This document shows, piece after piece, positions 31,518-41,284 of a stretch of DNA of 64,000 bases (its first letter is position 1; every line of letters begins with the position of its first letter). Under the pieces are notes generated by a model that saw only the letters and a program-made list of their open reading frames with translations, searched no databases and had not been told where the DNA came from. The position numbers and the translations under genes were made by a program. The DNA is from Rhizobium sp. 18065 (GTDB lineage Bacteria > Pseudomonadota > Alphaproteobacteria > Rhizobiales > Rhizobiaceae): the NCBI RefSeq assembly GCF_902706095.1, contig NZ_CACSJP010000004.1, positions 339,927 to 403,926 on the forward strand, in the 5' to 3' direction.

Positions 31518-33932
31518 TCAGCCCAGATAGGTTTGCGCGAGGATGTCGGAAAGCTTTTCCAGCTCGCGTTCGAGGTTTGCATAGACCTCGGCGGTCATGG
31601 TTTCCGGTGTCATCACGGCCAGGCCGGAATGCAGGCGCATGGCCTCGCGGGACATGCGGGACATCTGGCCGTTGATCATGGCGTTCGGCAGTTGCTCGAC
31701 CTCGGTGCGGATTTCGTTCAACTGGAACAGGATCGAACGCGGGTTGAGTGGATCCAGCGCCAGAAGATCGGTCACGGTGAGGCTGGCCGTCGAGACGTTG
31801 TAGCGGCGGCGATGGGTCATGACGTTGTCGCCAATCTCCAGCAGCATGTCGAGTGCGCCATCCGGGGCGTCGGGTCCGGTCATATGGCCGAGCATGCGGG
31901 TCATGTGCAGGCCGCGCTCCAGCAGGCGACCGATGGTGAGGAAGCGCCAGCCGGTGAATCGGTACATGTTCTCATGCACCAGACCGGCAAAGCCTGCGAG
32001 CTTGCGCAACAGGATGGTCATCGCATGGGCCGCATCGTCGCCCGGCTTGACGCGTTCGTGGAAGCGCTTTGCCGTCTTCGACAGGTCGGTCAGCGCCAGC
32101 CAGCCATCGGGCGAGAAACGGTCGCGAATATTGCTGGCGGAAAAGACGGCACTGTCGATATTGCGCAGCAGGCTTTCCGGCACGCCGTTCTTTGTGTCGA
32201 CATCGATCTCGGACAGGTAATCCGTGACGAAGGCGAGAAGCGGCTGATCCGGGTTGGCACTCTCGGCATAGCGGGCATGCCAGGCGCGCAGGATGCGCAG
32301 CACACCTTCGGCGCGCTCGATATAGCGGCCGAGCCAGAAGAGATTGTCGGCGGCCCTGCTCGGCAGGCTGCCCGGCATGTTGCGGGTGAAGCTTTCTTCC
32401 GCCGGCAGAAGAGACGTGCGATCGACCGGCTTGTCGGACACGATCCAGACGTCTGCGGCGCTGCCGCCGGACTGCATGGCGATCGCGGAAACATCCTTGC
32501 CGCTGCCGATGCGGGCAAAGCCGCCGGGCATGATCTGCCAGCCGTTCTTGGTGCGGGCCGCAAAGACCCGCAGGCTCATCGGACGCGGGCACAACTGGCC
32601 ATTGATGATCGCCGGCGTGGTGGACAGGGTGACCACTTCCTGCCCGACCAGATTGCCGGCCTCGGCCTCCAGCCATTCGGCGGCGGTACGGCCCTGGCTG
32701 TCCTTGTAGCGCGAGCCCATCACCGAGCGGCCATTATCGTCGAAGAAGGGCAGGCGGGAATAGGCCGAACCAATGACCATGCGGTCGAGATGGCGGGCGA
32801 CATGCTCGCGTTCGGCCTTTTGACCGCACCACCAGGTGGCGATCGACGGCAGCTTCAGTTCCTCGCCCAGCAGGTGGCGCGAGATGGTCGGCATGAAGGC
32901 GAGCAGGGCGCGGGTTTCCAGAATGCCGGAGCCGAGCGCGTTGACGAAGGAGACAGCGCCATTGCGCAGTGCCTCGACCATGCCTGGCGTGCCGATATAG
33001 GAATTCTGGTCGAGTTCCAGCGGGTCGGCAAAAGCCGCGTCCAGGCGGCGCCAGAGCACGCTGATCGGCTTGAGGCCGGCCACGGTGCGCACCATGACCT
33101 TGCCGTTGACAACGGAGAGGTCCTCGCCTTCAAGCAGCATGATGCCGAGATAGCGGGCGATATAGGCGTGTTCGAAATAGGTCTCATTGGCCGGGCCGGG
33201 CGACAGAACGGCGATGCGGTCGTCATTGCCCTGTTTCTGGCCCTGAAGTGCCGAGCGAAAGGCGCCGAAGAACGAGGCGAGCCGGTGCACATGGGTTTCG
33301 GCGTAAATGTCGGAGAACGCGCGCGCCGTGGCCACGCGGTTCTCCAGCGCAAAGCCTGCGCCGGACGGTGCCTGGGTGCGGTCGGCCAGAACCCACCAGT
33401 TGCCATCCGGACCGCGTCCGATTTCGAAGGAACAGAAATGCAGGTAATGGCCGCCGGCCGGCTTGATGCCGACGAGGGGGCGCAGGAATTCCGGATTGGA
33501 CGCGATCAGGGCCGGTGGCAGGAAACCCTGCTGCACAAGAGTGTTGTCGGAATAGATATCGGCAACGACCTGTTCGAGAAGATCGGCGCGCTGGACAAGA
33601 CCATCGGCCAGAACCTGCCATTCGGCGTCGGAAATCAGTACCGGTATGTGCGAGAATGGCCAGGCGCGCTCACTGCTGCCGTCCGAGCCATAGGCACGGT
33701 AGAACACACCGGCATCGCGAAGATAACGATCCGCCCGGGCAAAGCGCTCGTGCAGTTCGTGTTCTGTCATCTTTTCGAGGGCTGAGACAAACGGCTGCCA
33801 GACCGGGCGGATCCTGCCCTGGGGATCGATCATCTCGTCGGCGGCACCCGCCACCGCGCGGTAGCGGGCCGTGCGGGCCGCGCTGGCGCGTGCTTTGGGC
33901 GGGGTCTTTTCCGCTGCCGGTTTATTTGCCAT
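31518..33932 (-). CDS. Circularly permuted ATP-grasp + alpha-E domain protein
   Basis: 804 residues. The first part (about 60-470) matches the circularly permuted ATP-grasp family (SFEIGRGPDGNWWVLADRT; VLSPGPANETYFEHAYIARY; YIGTPGMVEAL), which is predicted to ligate amino or carboxyl compounds. The rest (about 500-800) is the all-helical alpha-E domain (DNLFWLGRYIERAEGVLRI). In many genomes these are two genes; here they are fused. Start and stop are four bases from each neighbour, so the three genes form one unit. Comparative work (Iyer and Aravind) predicted that such clusters make and modify an unknown peptide. Confidence 0.88.
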   Translation of the reverse strand: MANKPAAEKTPPKARASAARTARYRAVAGAADEMIDPQGRIRPVWQPFVSALEKMTEHELHERFARADRYLRDAGVFYRAYGSDGSSERAWPFSHIPVLISDAEWQVLADGLVQRADLLEQVVADIYSDNTLVQQGFLPPALIASNPEFLRPLVGIKPAGGHYLHFCSFEIGRGPDGNWWVLADRTQAPSGAGFALENRVATARAFSDIYAETHVHRLASFFGAFRSALQGQKQGNDDRIAVLSPGPANETYFEHAYIARYLGIMLLEGEDLSVVNGKVMVRTVAGLKPISVLWRRLDAAFADPLELDQNSYIGTPGMVEALRNGAVSFVNALGSGILETRALLAFMPTISRHLLGEELKLPSIATWWCGQKAEREHVARHLDRMVIGSAYSRLPFFDDNGRSVMGSRYKDSQGRTAAEWLEAEAGNLVGQEVVTLSTTPAIINGQLCPRPMSLRVFAARTKNGWQIMPGGFARIGSGKDVSAIAMQSGGSAADVWIVSDKPVDRTSLLPAEESFTRNMPGSLPSRAADNLFWLGRYIERAEGVLRILRAWHARYAESANPDQPLLAFVTDYLSEIDVDTKNGVPESLLRNIDSAVFSASNIRDRFSPDGWLALTDLSKTAKRFHERVKPGDDAAHAMTILLRKLAGFAGLVHENMYRFTGWRFLTIGRLLERGLHMTRMLGHMTGPDAPDGALDMLLEIGDNVMTHRRRYNVSTASLTVTDLLALDPLNPRSILFQLNEIRTEVEQLPNAMINGQMSRMSREAMRLHSGLAVMTPETMTAEVYANLERELEKLSDILAQTYLG

Positions 33933-33936
33933 CAAA

Positions 33937-36900
33937 TCAGATACCCTGGGGTCGTCTCAGGTCCAATGTGTGCGGGAATTCCGGCGACACGGTCTCGGGC
34001 CAAAGGGGATAGGAGCCGGCTGTATGGCCCCATGGCTCGAAACGTGCAAGCCGTCGGGCTTCCGCTTCATTCCCATTCACAGGGAAAGTGTCATAGTTCC
34101 GGCCACCGGGATGGGCGACGTGGTACACGCAGCCGCCAATCGAGCGTCCAGACCATATATCATATATGTCGAATGTTAGCGGTGTGTTGACGGGCAGGAC
34201 CGGATGCAGGCCGGATGCCGGTTGCCAGGCCTTGTAGCGCACGCCAGCCACGGCGACCTCGTTGATCCCGCTCTTGCGCAGCGGAACCCGCCGGCCGTTG
34301 CAGGCGACGGCGTAACGTTCGGGATTTGCCGTTTCCAGCTTCACCTGCAGGCGTTCAACGGACGAATCGACATAGCGGACCGTGCCGCCGATCGCGCCTT
34401 GTTCACCCATGACATGCCAGGGTTCCAGCGCCTGGCGTAACTCGAGTTTTGATCCTTCGTATTCCACCTCGCCGGCGAACGGAAAGCGGAATTCGAGCTG
34501 GGCGGCAAACCACTCGGGCTTGAAATCGAAACCGTGGTGGCGCAGGTCGGCCAACACTTCGAGGAAATCCTGCCAGATGTAATGCGGCAGCATGAAGCGG
34601 TCATGCAGCGTGGTGCCCCAGCGAACAAAATTGCCGCCGATAGGGTTTTTCCAGAAACGGGTGATCAGCGCGCGAATCAAAAGCTGCTGTGCGAGCGACA
34701 TACGGGCGTTCGGCGGCATTTCGAAGCCGCGGAATTCGACGAGGCCGAGGCGTCCGGTCGGGCCATCCGGGGAAAACAGCTTGTCGATGCAGATTTCCGA
34801 CCGGTGGGTGTTGCCGGTCACGTCGGTCAGCAGGTTACGGAACAGCCGGTCGACGAGCCAGGGCAGAGGCGGCATTTCGCCCGTATCCGGCATCGGGATC
34901 TGTGCCATGGCGATTTCGAGTTCGTAGAGACTGTCGTGGCGAGCCTCATCGATACGCGGCGCCTGACTGGTCGGGCCGATGAACAGGCCGGAAAACATAT
35001 AGGAGAGCGAAGGATGGCGCTGCCAGTGCAGCACCAGGCTCTTCAACAGGTCGGGGCGGCGCAGGAAGGGGCTGTCATTGGTGCTGGCGCCGCCGACCAC
35101 GACATGATTGCCGCCGCCGGTGCCGGTATGGCGGCCGTCGATCATGAACTTGTCGGCGCCCAACCGGCAGAGGCGTGCCTCTTCGTAGATTGCCGTCGTG
35201 GTCTCGACGCAGTCCTCCCAGTTATAGGCCGGGTGGATGTTGACCTCGATGACGCCGGGATCCGGCGCAACGCGGATGACGTTCAGCCGCTCGTCATGCG
35301 GTGGCGTATAGCCCTCTATATGCACAGGCAGGTTCAAGGATTCCGCTGCCCGCTCGGCGGAGGCGACGAGGTCGAGATAGTCCTCCAGGGCTGCCGTCGG
35401 CGGCATGAAGATGCACAGCCGGCCATCGCGAACCTCGACCGAAATCGCGGTACGCACACGTCCGCCGATTTCCTCGTAGGACTGACCCATCTGCTGCTGC
35501 TGGCCGGTCTCGGTCTTCAGCGAGTGCTCGGGCATGACCCGGCCCTTCTCGGTGGAAAAATCGGGCAGTGGCGGCTTTTCGACCGTCGGGTCATCCGGGT
35601 TGATATAGGGGTACCAGGATGGCGAGACATAGGGCAGCGCATTGAGTGGCAGGCGGAAGCCGACAGGACTGTCACCGGGGATCAGATAGAGCTGGCCGCG
35701 ACGGGTGCTCCATTTTTCGCTGACCCAGGTACGGCCCGATGCGCGGCTCTGCCATGCCTGCACGGGTAGGACATAGCCGGCCGGATTGGTCAGGCCGTTG
35801 CCGAAGACCTTGGCGATGCGGTCGCGCTCTTCCGGGTCCTTCAGCTTGGAATTCGACGGATCGACGTTTTCCGGAAGATTGCCTTCCTTGACGATCCATT
35901 CGGCCGGATCTTCATAGGCCGGTGCGACGTTTTCGGCCGGGATGGCGAGCTCGACCGCGATCGCTTCCAGCAACCGACCGGCATCCGCCTGCTCGACCTT
36001 ATGGTCACGGTTTTCCAGCGCGATCAGGTCGGGATTGTTCCATACCGGCCGGCCATCACGGCGCCAGTAGAGCGAGAAGGTCCAGCGCGGCAGGCTCTCG
36101 CCCGGATACCACTTGCCCTGGCCATAGTGCAGGAAGCCACCGGGGGCGAACCGTTCGCGCAGGCGGCGGATGAGAATGTCGGCCTTTTCCCGCTTGGTCG
36201 GACCGACGGCCTCGGTGTTCCATTCCTCCGACTGAAAGTCGTCGATCGACACGAAGGTAGGCTCGCCCCCCATGGTCAGGCGCACGTCGCGGGCCTTGAG
36301 CTCGGCATCGACCTTGCGGCCAAGCTCGTTGAGCGAATCCCAGCTATCGTCGGAGAACGGCTTGGTGATGCGCGGATGTTCGGAAACGCGCTTCACCTGC
36401 ATGTCGAAGGCAAATTCGGTCTTGGCTTCGCCGAAATAACCGCCGGAGATCGGCGCGGCATTGCTGAAATGCGGGGTGGCGGCCAGCGGAATATGGCTCT
36501 CGCCGGTGAGGAGGCCGGATGTCGGGTCGAAGCCGATCCAGCCGGCGCCGGGAATATAGGCTTCACACCAGGCATGCAGATCGGTGAAATCGACTTCGGT
36601 GCCGGACGGGCCGTCGAGCGCCTTCAGATCGGGCGTGAGCTGGATCAGATAGCCGGAGACGAACCGCGTGGCGAGGCCGAGGCGCCGCAGAATCTGCACC
36701 AGCAGCCAGCTTGTATCGCGACAGGAGCCTCTGGCCGAATTCAGCGTTTCATCCGGCGTCTGGACGCCGGCTTCCATGCGGATGACATAGCCGATTTCCT
36801 GCTGAAGCCTTGCATTCAGCGCGACAATCATGTCGACGGTGCCCTGACCGGGCGTCATGTCGACCGTCTTCATGAACGCTGCGAGCGCCGGGGTTTCCGG

Positions 36901-37263
36901 TTCGGGCTTCATGTAGATCGCCAGGTCGTCGCGAATGTCCGCAGGATAGTCGAAGGGCCATTTCGAGGCTTCTTCCTCGGTGAAGAAGTCGAAAGGATTG
37001 TAGACGCTCATGTCGGCGACGAGATCGACCTCGATCTTGAACTCGGTCACCGGGTCGGGAAACACGAATCGCGCCAGATAGTTGCCGTAAGGATCCTGCT
37101 GCAGATTGACGAAATGGTTTTCGGGCGTGACCTTCAGCGAGTGACTGATCACCTTCGTTCTCGAATGGGCGGCCGGTTTCAGCCTTATGATCTGCGGCCC
37201 AAGCTTGATCGGATTGTCATATTTGTAGTGGGTGAGGTGGTAGATGCTTGCCTTGATCGACAT
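33937..37263 (-). CDS. DUF2126 protein with N-terminal transglutaminase domain
   Basis: 1108 residues. The first 290 form a transglutaminase unit with Cys181 (ARGSCRDTSWLLVQ), His230 (FTDLHAWCEAY) and Asp246 (GFDPTSG). The remaining 800 are DUF2126, with MGGEPTFVSIDD, GKWYPGESLPRW and DGRHTGTGGGNHVVVGG; the last patch is reminiscent of glutamine-synthetase-type amidoligases. It leads a three-gene operon with the ATP-grasp/alpha-E fusion and a second transglutaminase. The pathway product is unknown. Confidence 0.88.
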   Translation of the reverse strand: MSIKASIYHLTHYKYDNPIKLGPQIIRLKPAAHSRTKVISHSLKVTPENHFVNLQQDPYGNYLARFVFPDPVTEFKIEVDLVADMSVYNPFDFFTEEEASKWPFDYPADIRDDLAIYMKPEPETPALAAFMKTVDMTPGQGTVDMIVALNARLQQEIGYVIRMEAGVQTPDETLNSARGSCRDTSWLLVQILRRLGLATRFVSGYLIQLTPDLKALDGPSGTEVDFTDLHAWCEAYIPGAGWIGFDPTSGLLTGESHIPLAATPHFSNAAPISGGYFGEAKTEFAFDMQVKRVSEHPRITKPFSDDSWDSLNELGRKVDAELKARDVRLTMGGEPTFVSIDDFQSEEWNTEAVGPTKREKADILIRRLRERFAPGGFLHYGQGKWYPGESLPRWTFSLYWRRDGRPVWNNPDLIALENRDHKVEQADAGRLLEAIAVELAIPAENVAPAYEDPAEWIVKEGNLPENVDPSNSKLKDPEERDRIAKVFGNGLTNPAGYVLPVQAWQSRASGRTWVSEKWSTRRGQLYLIPGDSPVGFRLPLNALPYVSPSWYPYINPDDPTVEKPPLPDFSTEKGRVMPEHSLKTETGQQQQMGQSYEEIGGRVRTAISVEVRDGRLCIFMPPTAALEDYLDLVASAERAAESLNLPVHIEGYTPPHDERLNVIRVAPDPGVIEVNIHPAYNWEDCVETTTAIYEEARLCRLGADKFMIDGRHTGTGGGNHVVVGGASTNDSPFLRRPDLLKSLVLHWQRHPSLSYMFSGLFIGPTSQAPRIDEARHDSLYELEIAMAQIPMPDTGEMPPLPWLVDRLFRNLLTDVTGNTHRSEICIDKLFSPDGPTGRLGLVEFRGFEMPPNARMSLAQQLLIRALITRFWKNPIGGNFVRWGTTLHDRFMLPHYIWQDFLEVLADLRHHGFDFKPEWFAAQLEFRFPFAGEVEYEGSKLELRQALEPWHVMGEQGAIGGTVRYVDSSVERLQVKLETANPERYAVACNGRRVPLRKSGINEVAVAGVRYKAWQPASGLHPVLPVNTPLTFDIYDIWSGRSIGGCVYHVAHPGGRNYDTFPVNGNEAEARRLARFEPWGHTAGSYPLWPETVSPEFPHTLDLRRPQGI

Positions 37264-37403
37264 ACGGTCCGCTTGCCCTGTTCGCCCTTGTTACTCCCGA
37301 TTACACGGGTGAACGATGATCTTGTGCAATGCAGCGGCATAAAGCAAGCGGACCCTGACGACTGGCGTCGCAGGGCCCGATTTTAGTGACGTCTTGTTGA
37401 CGA

Positions 37404-38831
37404 TCAGCTGCGGCCGAACTCATCCACAAGGCGAATGATGTCGTCTTCGCCGAGATAGGAGCCGGTCTGGATCTCGATGATCTCCAGCTGAATCTTGCCC
37501 GGATTACCGAGGCGATGCACCGAGCCTTGCGGAATATAGATCGACTGGTTCTCGTGCAGGATGGTCACCTTGTCGTCAATCGTGACCTCGGCGGTACCGC
37601 GAACGCAGACCCAGTGCTCGGCGCGGTGATGGTGCTTCTGCAGCGACAGCTTCTTGTCCGGATGGACGAACAGGCGCTTCACCTGGAAGCGCTCGCCATT
37701 GAGGATCGAGGTATAACCGCCCCAGGGACGCAGCGATGTCGGATGGTTTTCCGTCAGGTAGGCCGTCTTTTCATCCGCGGCCAGAAGTTTGACCAGCGAA
37801 CCGACGCTCTGGCTGTCGTCGAGACGGCCGACATAGACCGCATCTTCGGACGCAATGACGGCGACGCCTTCCATGCCCTGGACCGCGATATGGTTGTGGC
37901 GCGACATGACCAGCGAGTTTTTCGTGCCGACGACTGTCGCGTTGCCCGTCACGACATTGCCGTCCTCATCGCCGCCGTCGAGCTTCCAGATGGCGTCCCA
38001 GGAACCGAGGTCGGACCAGACGATCGGCGCCGGGACAACGGCGGCGTTCGAGGTCTTTTCCATGACGGCGTAGTCGATCGAAATGCTGGGCGCCCGGGCA
38101 AAGCTTTCCGCATCAAGACGGGTGAAGTCGAGATCGCCCTTGGCCTTCTCGATGGCGGTTTGGACTGCGGTCAGAACTTCCGGCGCAAGCGTCTCCAATT
38201 CTGCGATCATCTGCCCGGCGGAAAAGACGAACATGCCGGAATTCCACGCGTAGTTGCCGCTGGTGAGCATCTGCTCTGCCGTCTCGGCGTTGGGCTTTTC
38301 GACGAAGCGTTTCACCGCAAACGCGCCGTTGCCGAGCGCTTCGCCAATTTCGATGTAGCCGTAGCCGGTGGCGGGTTCGGTCGGGGTGATGCCGAAGGTG
38401 ACGATCCTGCCGGCGCGGGCTGCTTCGGCAGCTTCGGCGATGCAGCGGCGATAGGTGTCGTCGATGGTGATTTCGTGGTCGGATGGCAGGATCTGGATCA
38501 GCGTGTCCGGGCCATGGCGTTCACGGACCACCAAGGCTGCCGCTGCTACAGCCGCTGCCGTGTTGCGGGCTTCGGGCTCGAGAATAATTGCGTCGAGCCT
38601 AGTGTTCAGTTCACGGGCCTGTTCCGCCACGAGAAAGCGGAAATCCTCGTTGGTGATCACCAGGGGCGCTTCGTAGATGGCGCTGTCGGCGACACGCAGC
38701 ATGGTTTTCTGAAGCAAGGTTTCGTCGCCAAGGAAGCGAATGAACTGTTTGGCGGCCGTGGCGCGTGAGAGGGGCCAAAGCCGGGTTCCCTTGCCGCCGG
38801 CCATGATGACCGGAACGATCTTGCTGCTCAT
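37404..38831 (-). CDS. manC: Mannose-1-phosphate guanylyltransferase / mannose-6-phosphate isomerase
   Basis: Bifunctional type II enzyme that makes GDP-mannose for exopolysaccharide or LPS. 475 residues. IMAGGKGTRLWPLSR is the nucleotidyl-transfer loop; FVEKPNAETAEQM and NSGMFVF follow; the C-terminal cupin domain (RPWGGYTSI, QKHHHRAEHWVCVRGTAEV, IYIPQGSVHRLGNPG) gives the isomerase. The ATG at 38831 matches the conserved beginning SSKIVPVIMAGG; an in-frame extension upstream is not conserved. Also named cpsB, algA or noeJ. Confidence 0.93.
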   Translation of the reverse strand: MSSKIVPVIMAGGKGTRLWPLSRATAAKQFIRFLGDETLLQKTMLRVADSAIYEAPLVITNEDFRFLVAEQARELNTRLDAIILEPEARNTAAAVAAAALVVRERHGPDTLIQILPSDHEITIDDTYRRCIAEAAEAARAGRIVTFGITPTEPATGYGYIEIGEALGNGAFAVKRFVEKPNAETAEQMLTSGNYAWNSGMFVFSAGQMIAELETLAPEVLTAVQTAIEKAKGDLDFTRLDAESFARAPSISIDYAVMEKTSNAAVVPAPIVWSDLGSWDAIWKLDGGDEDGNVVTGNATVVGTKNSLVMSRHNHIAVQGMEGVAVIASEDAVYVGRLDDSQSVGSLVKLLAADEKTAYLTENHPTSLRPWGGYTSILNGERFQVKRLFVHPDKKLSLQKHHHRAEHWVCVRGTAEVTIDDKVTILHENQSIYIPQGSVHRLGNPGKIQLEIIEIQTGSYLGEDDIIRLVDEFGRS

Positions 38832-39140
38832 GTTGTCTAGCCTTTCAGTCTCTGGGCGGGCAGAGGGCTGCCCTGGTTCGTATTCGCGCGTCCGTTTCGA
38901 CCTCGGATGAGGCGTTGCATGGTGCACCGCGCAATTGTGGAACGCGGCAACAACAGGTTTGTTACATTTTTTGTTCCCTTTTTCCAAGTGACCCTGCCTT
39001 CCACCATTCGGGTGAAAGTGAAACCATGTCGCATGCTTGGCATTGCTGCACGGGTCATCCTGTGATCAATTCTGCCGGCAGAGTTGCCGGATGGTTCCGC
39101 CGCCGGCCGTCGACAATACAAACTCCCAAGGCGCCCATTC
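38832..39140. other. Intergenic region between divergent manC and FAH gene
   Basis: About 310 bases with no gene seen. A T-rich tract lies at about 38960-38990 (AT-rich tracts of this type attract MucR-like regulators in rhizobia, but nothing here proves that). Promoters for both flanking genes must lie here. Confidence 0.5.
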
Positions 39141-39842
39141 GTGACCCATCCCGCACCGCTTTTTGATGTCCCTGTTGCCCCAGTCATCCCTGTCATCGGC
39201 GAGAGCCAGGGGTTCCCCGTTCACCGGATCTTCTGCGTTGGTCGCAATTATGCGGCACATGCGGCTGAAATGGGCAATGCGGTCGACCGTACGGCGCCGT
39301 TCTATTTCAACAAGCCGCCAACCGGCCTGCTGCTCAATGGTTCGACCATGCCCTATCCGCCGGGCACCAGCGATTGTCATCACGAAATCGAACTGGTGAT
39401 CGCGATCGGGGCTCCGGCGTTCCGGATTGCCGAAGACGCCGCCGAGAGCATCGTCTACGGCTATGCGGTCGGGCTCGACATGACCCGTCGCGACCTGCAG
39501 CAGGTCGCCAAGGACAAGGGACGTCCGTGGGATATGGGCAAGGGCTTCGAGGGCTCGGCGATCATCGGCGCGATCACGAAAGCGGCCGACTTCACGCCGG
39601 ACACCCAACGCATTGCGCTGGCGGTCAATGGCGAGACGAAACAGGTGGGACATTTCACCGATCTCATCTGGTCGGTCGCGGAGATGATCAGCCATCTGTC
39701 GCGCTACTATCACCTGACGCCAGGCGATCTCATCTATACCGGCACGCCGTCCGGGGTTGGACCGGTGGCTGCGGGCGATGTGCTGGTCGGAGAGATCGAG
39801 GGGCTGGAGACACTCGAGATCAAGATCGGACCGGCCGAGTGA
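39141..39842 (+). CDS. Fumarylacetoacetate hydrolase family protein
   Basis: 233 residues from a GTG start (AAGG upstream). VHRIFCVGRNYAAHAAEMG, the metal ligands in HHEIELVIAIG and VGLDMTRRDLQ, then GHFTDLIWSVAEMISHLSRY and LIYTGTPSGVGPV, are FAH-fold hallmarks. Family members hydrolyse C-C bonds in acylpyruvates or decarboxylate oxaloacetate; the short fumarylpyruvate-hydrolase-like form fits best. A TTG at 39084 would give a longer, less conserved start. Confidence 0.85.
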   Translation: MTHPAPLFDVPVAPVIPVIGESQGFPVHRIFCVGRNYAAHAAEMGNAVDRTAPFYFNKPPTGLLLNGSTMPYPPGTSDCHHEIELVIAIGAPAFRIAEDAAESIVYGYAVGLDMTRRDLQQVAKDKGRPWDMGKGFEGSAIIGAITKAADFTPDTQRIALAVNGETKQVGHFTDLIWSVAEMISHLSRYYHLTPGDLIYTGTPSGVGPVAAGDVLVGEIEGLETLEIKIGPAE

Positions 39843-39866
39843 CGTTGCGACGAAAGCGGCCGGCTG

Positions 39867-40286
39867 ATGGCTGCCGGTGAGGATGCGGCCGCCGATGTTG
39901 TTGCCGGACGCGCCTGCGGCAGTTGTTCGCTCTGCTGTATTCTGCCCGATATCGACGAATTGGAAAAACCGGCGAATGTCGTCTGCCGTCATTGTGTGCC
40001 CGGTGGCGGTTGCCAGAGTTATGCGACGCGGCCACAGACCTGCCGGGACTTTCTCTGTCTCTGGCGGACCGAACCGCTGTTGGGCGCGCATTGGGATCCG
40101 GCCGTCAGTCACATGATGGTCTATGTCCAGGGACCACAGACGACGGTGCTGGTCGATCCCGCCCAACCGGCACTCTGGCAGCACGAACCGTATGTCGGCG
40201 AACTGCGCCGGTGGGCGGTCGAGGCGAGACGCAAGGGCGGCTATCTGATCGTCTATGTCGGCGATGACGTGACGGTGGTCGAGTGA
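39867..40286 (+). CDS. CxxCxxCC-type (YkgJ-like) metal-chelate protein
   Basis: 139 residues. CGSCSLCC near the start, then CRHC, GGGCQSY and RPQTCRDFLCLW, give the conserved cysteine set of the UPF0153/YkgJ family, thought to bind zinc or an iron cluster. Function is unknown. It begins 24 bases after the FAH gene and is probably co-transcribed; the ribosome-binding site is weak. Confidence 0.75.
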   Translation: MAAGEDAAADVVAGRACGSCSLCCILPDIDELEKPANVVCRHCVPGGGCQSYATRPQTCRDFLCLWRTEPLLGAHWDPAVSHMMVYVQGPQTTVLVDPAQPALWQHEPYVGELRRWAVEARRKGGYLIVYVGDDVTVVE

Positions 40287-40348
40287 CGAAACCCGGCTCT
40301 TGGGTCAGGTCTTGCCGGCGGGGTCGGGTCGCGTTCCCTGCTGGGACC

Positions 40349-40378
40349 AAAACGAAAAGGCCTGCCGTTTCCAGCAAG
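40349..40378 (-). terminator. Terminator of the small membrane protein gene
   Basis: Stem AAAGGC..TGC / GCA..GCCTTT; on the minus strand it is followed by a T-rich run (TTTTCGTTTT). Confidence 0.65.
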
Positions 40379-40471
40379 CCTTTCGATGTAACTGGTGCTT
40401 GTTGGCCCGGGCATATTGACCGTGCCCACTTGCATACCGTCAATGCTGCGGCGGGATGTCGAAGCCTGCGG

Positions 40472-40639
40472 TCAGAATACGGCCAGATACTTCAGCAACG
40501 AGATAATGCCGATGATGATCACGACGATCCGGGCGATCTGCTTGGCACGGGCATCAACGGGCAGCATGCCAATCAAATAAAGAACCAGAACGATAACCAG
40601 AAATGTAATTAAGATGCTGATCAGAACAGATGTTCCCAA
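40472..40639 (-). CDS. Small two-helix membrane protein (Thivi_2564-like)
   Basis: 55 residues from a TTG start that has AAGGAG eight bases upstream. Two hydrophobic helices (LISILITFLVIVLVLYLIGML and IARIVVIIIGIISLLKYL) flank a short polar loop with DARAK. This is the layout of the tiny Thivi_2564-type membrane proteins, of unknown role. No ATG is available in a sensible place. Confidence 0.65.
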   Translation of the reverse strand: MGTSVLISILITFLVIVLVLYLIGMLPVDARAKQIARIVVIIIGIISLLKYLAVF

Positions 40640-41157
40640 TTCCCCAACTCCTTGAAGTGGCGCACAATTGCGCTCTCCTTCAGTAACTATGGCGCGATTG
40701 GAACAAGGAAAGGGTGGCGGGAGAAAATCTCGGCGATTCGGCAGCCTGACCTTGTTTCCGACACAATGCCTTACTATATCACCAGTATCGGATTGCTTAT
40801 GAGCGCTGGAAGCTTCTGCCGCTCGCAGTCTGGATTTCGCCTTGGACTTTTGACCACGGATGTACTGGCACTGGTGAGTAGGCGATAATGAGGAAGGTCG
40901 GTGCGGTTTCGCCCCGGCCTTTTTTGTTGTTCTGAAATGCGCGTTCGGCAAGCGCTATCTATTTTGCAGTTTGCAACAAGGCAGGTCCGGCGCTGGATCG
41001 CAAACCCTGCCATGATCGCCGCTATGAGGTCTCATGACTGGGCTCGAACTCGCGCCGCCCCTGATCCGATCCTTATCCGTTTTACAAAACGACAACATCA
41101 AATTCTGATGGTCTGGAAACATGTGGCGTCGACGCATGGGCGAGCCTGTGCATGCCA
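40640..41157. other. Gene-poor stretch with an unassigned terminator
   Basis: About 520 bases with no convincing protein gene. It holds a strong rightward hairpin terminator (40895-40925, listed separately) that follows no recognised gene, and a CGTTTT-AC-AAAACG palindrome at 41078-41091. A 40-codon reading frame starting at 40766 ends just before the terminator but has no recognisable product. Confidence 0.5.
40895..40925 (+). terminator. Rho-independent terminator with no assigned gene
   Basis: Eleven-position stem (AGGTCGGTGCG / CGCCCCGGCCT, one mismatch, one wobble) with loop GTTT and six T. It points rightward; the upstream 130 bases could encode a small RNA or a very short peptide. Confidence 0.75.
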
Positions 41158-41191
41158 AAGAAAAAGGGCTCGTCGTTTCCGACAAGCCCTT
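41158..41191 (-). terminator. Rho-independent terminator of tRNA-Val
   Basis: On the minus strand AAGGGCTTGTCG and CGACGAGCCCTT pair around a GAAA loop, followed by TTTC TTT, about 20 bases after the tRNA 3' end. Confidence 0.8.
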
Positions 41192-41209
41192 GATTTCTCT
41201 GAATTCGAA

Positions 41210-41284
<75 letters not shown>

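Noticed and set aside
41040..41100. Second tRNA gene next to tRNA-Val
   Set aside because: A T-arm-like piece exists but I could not build acceptor, D and anticodon stems around it.
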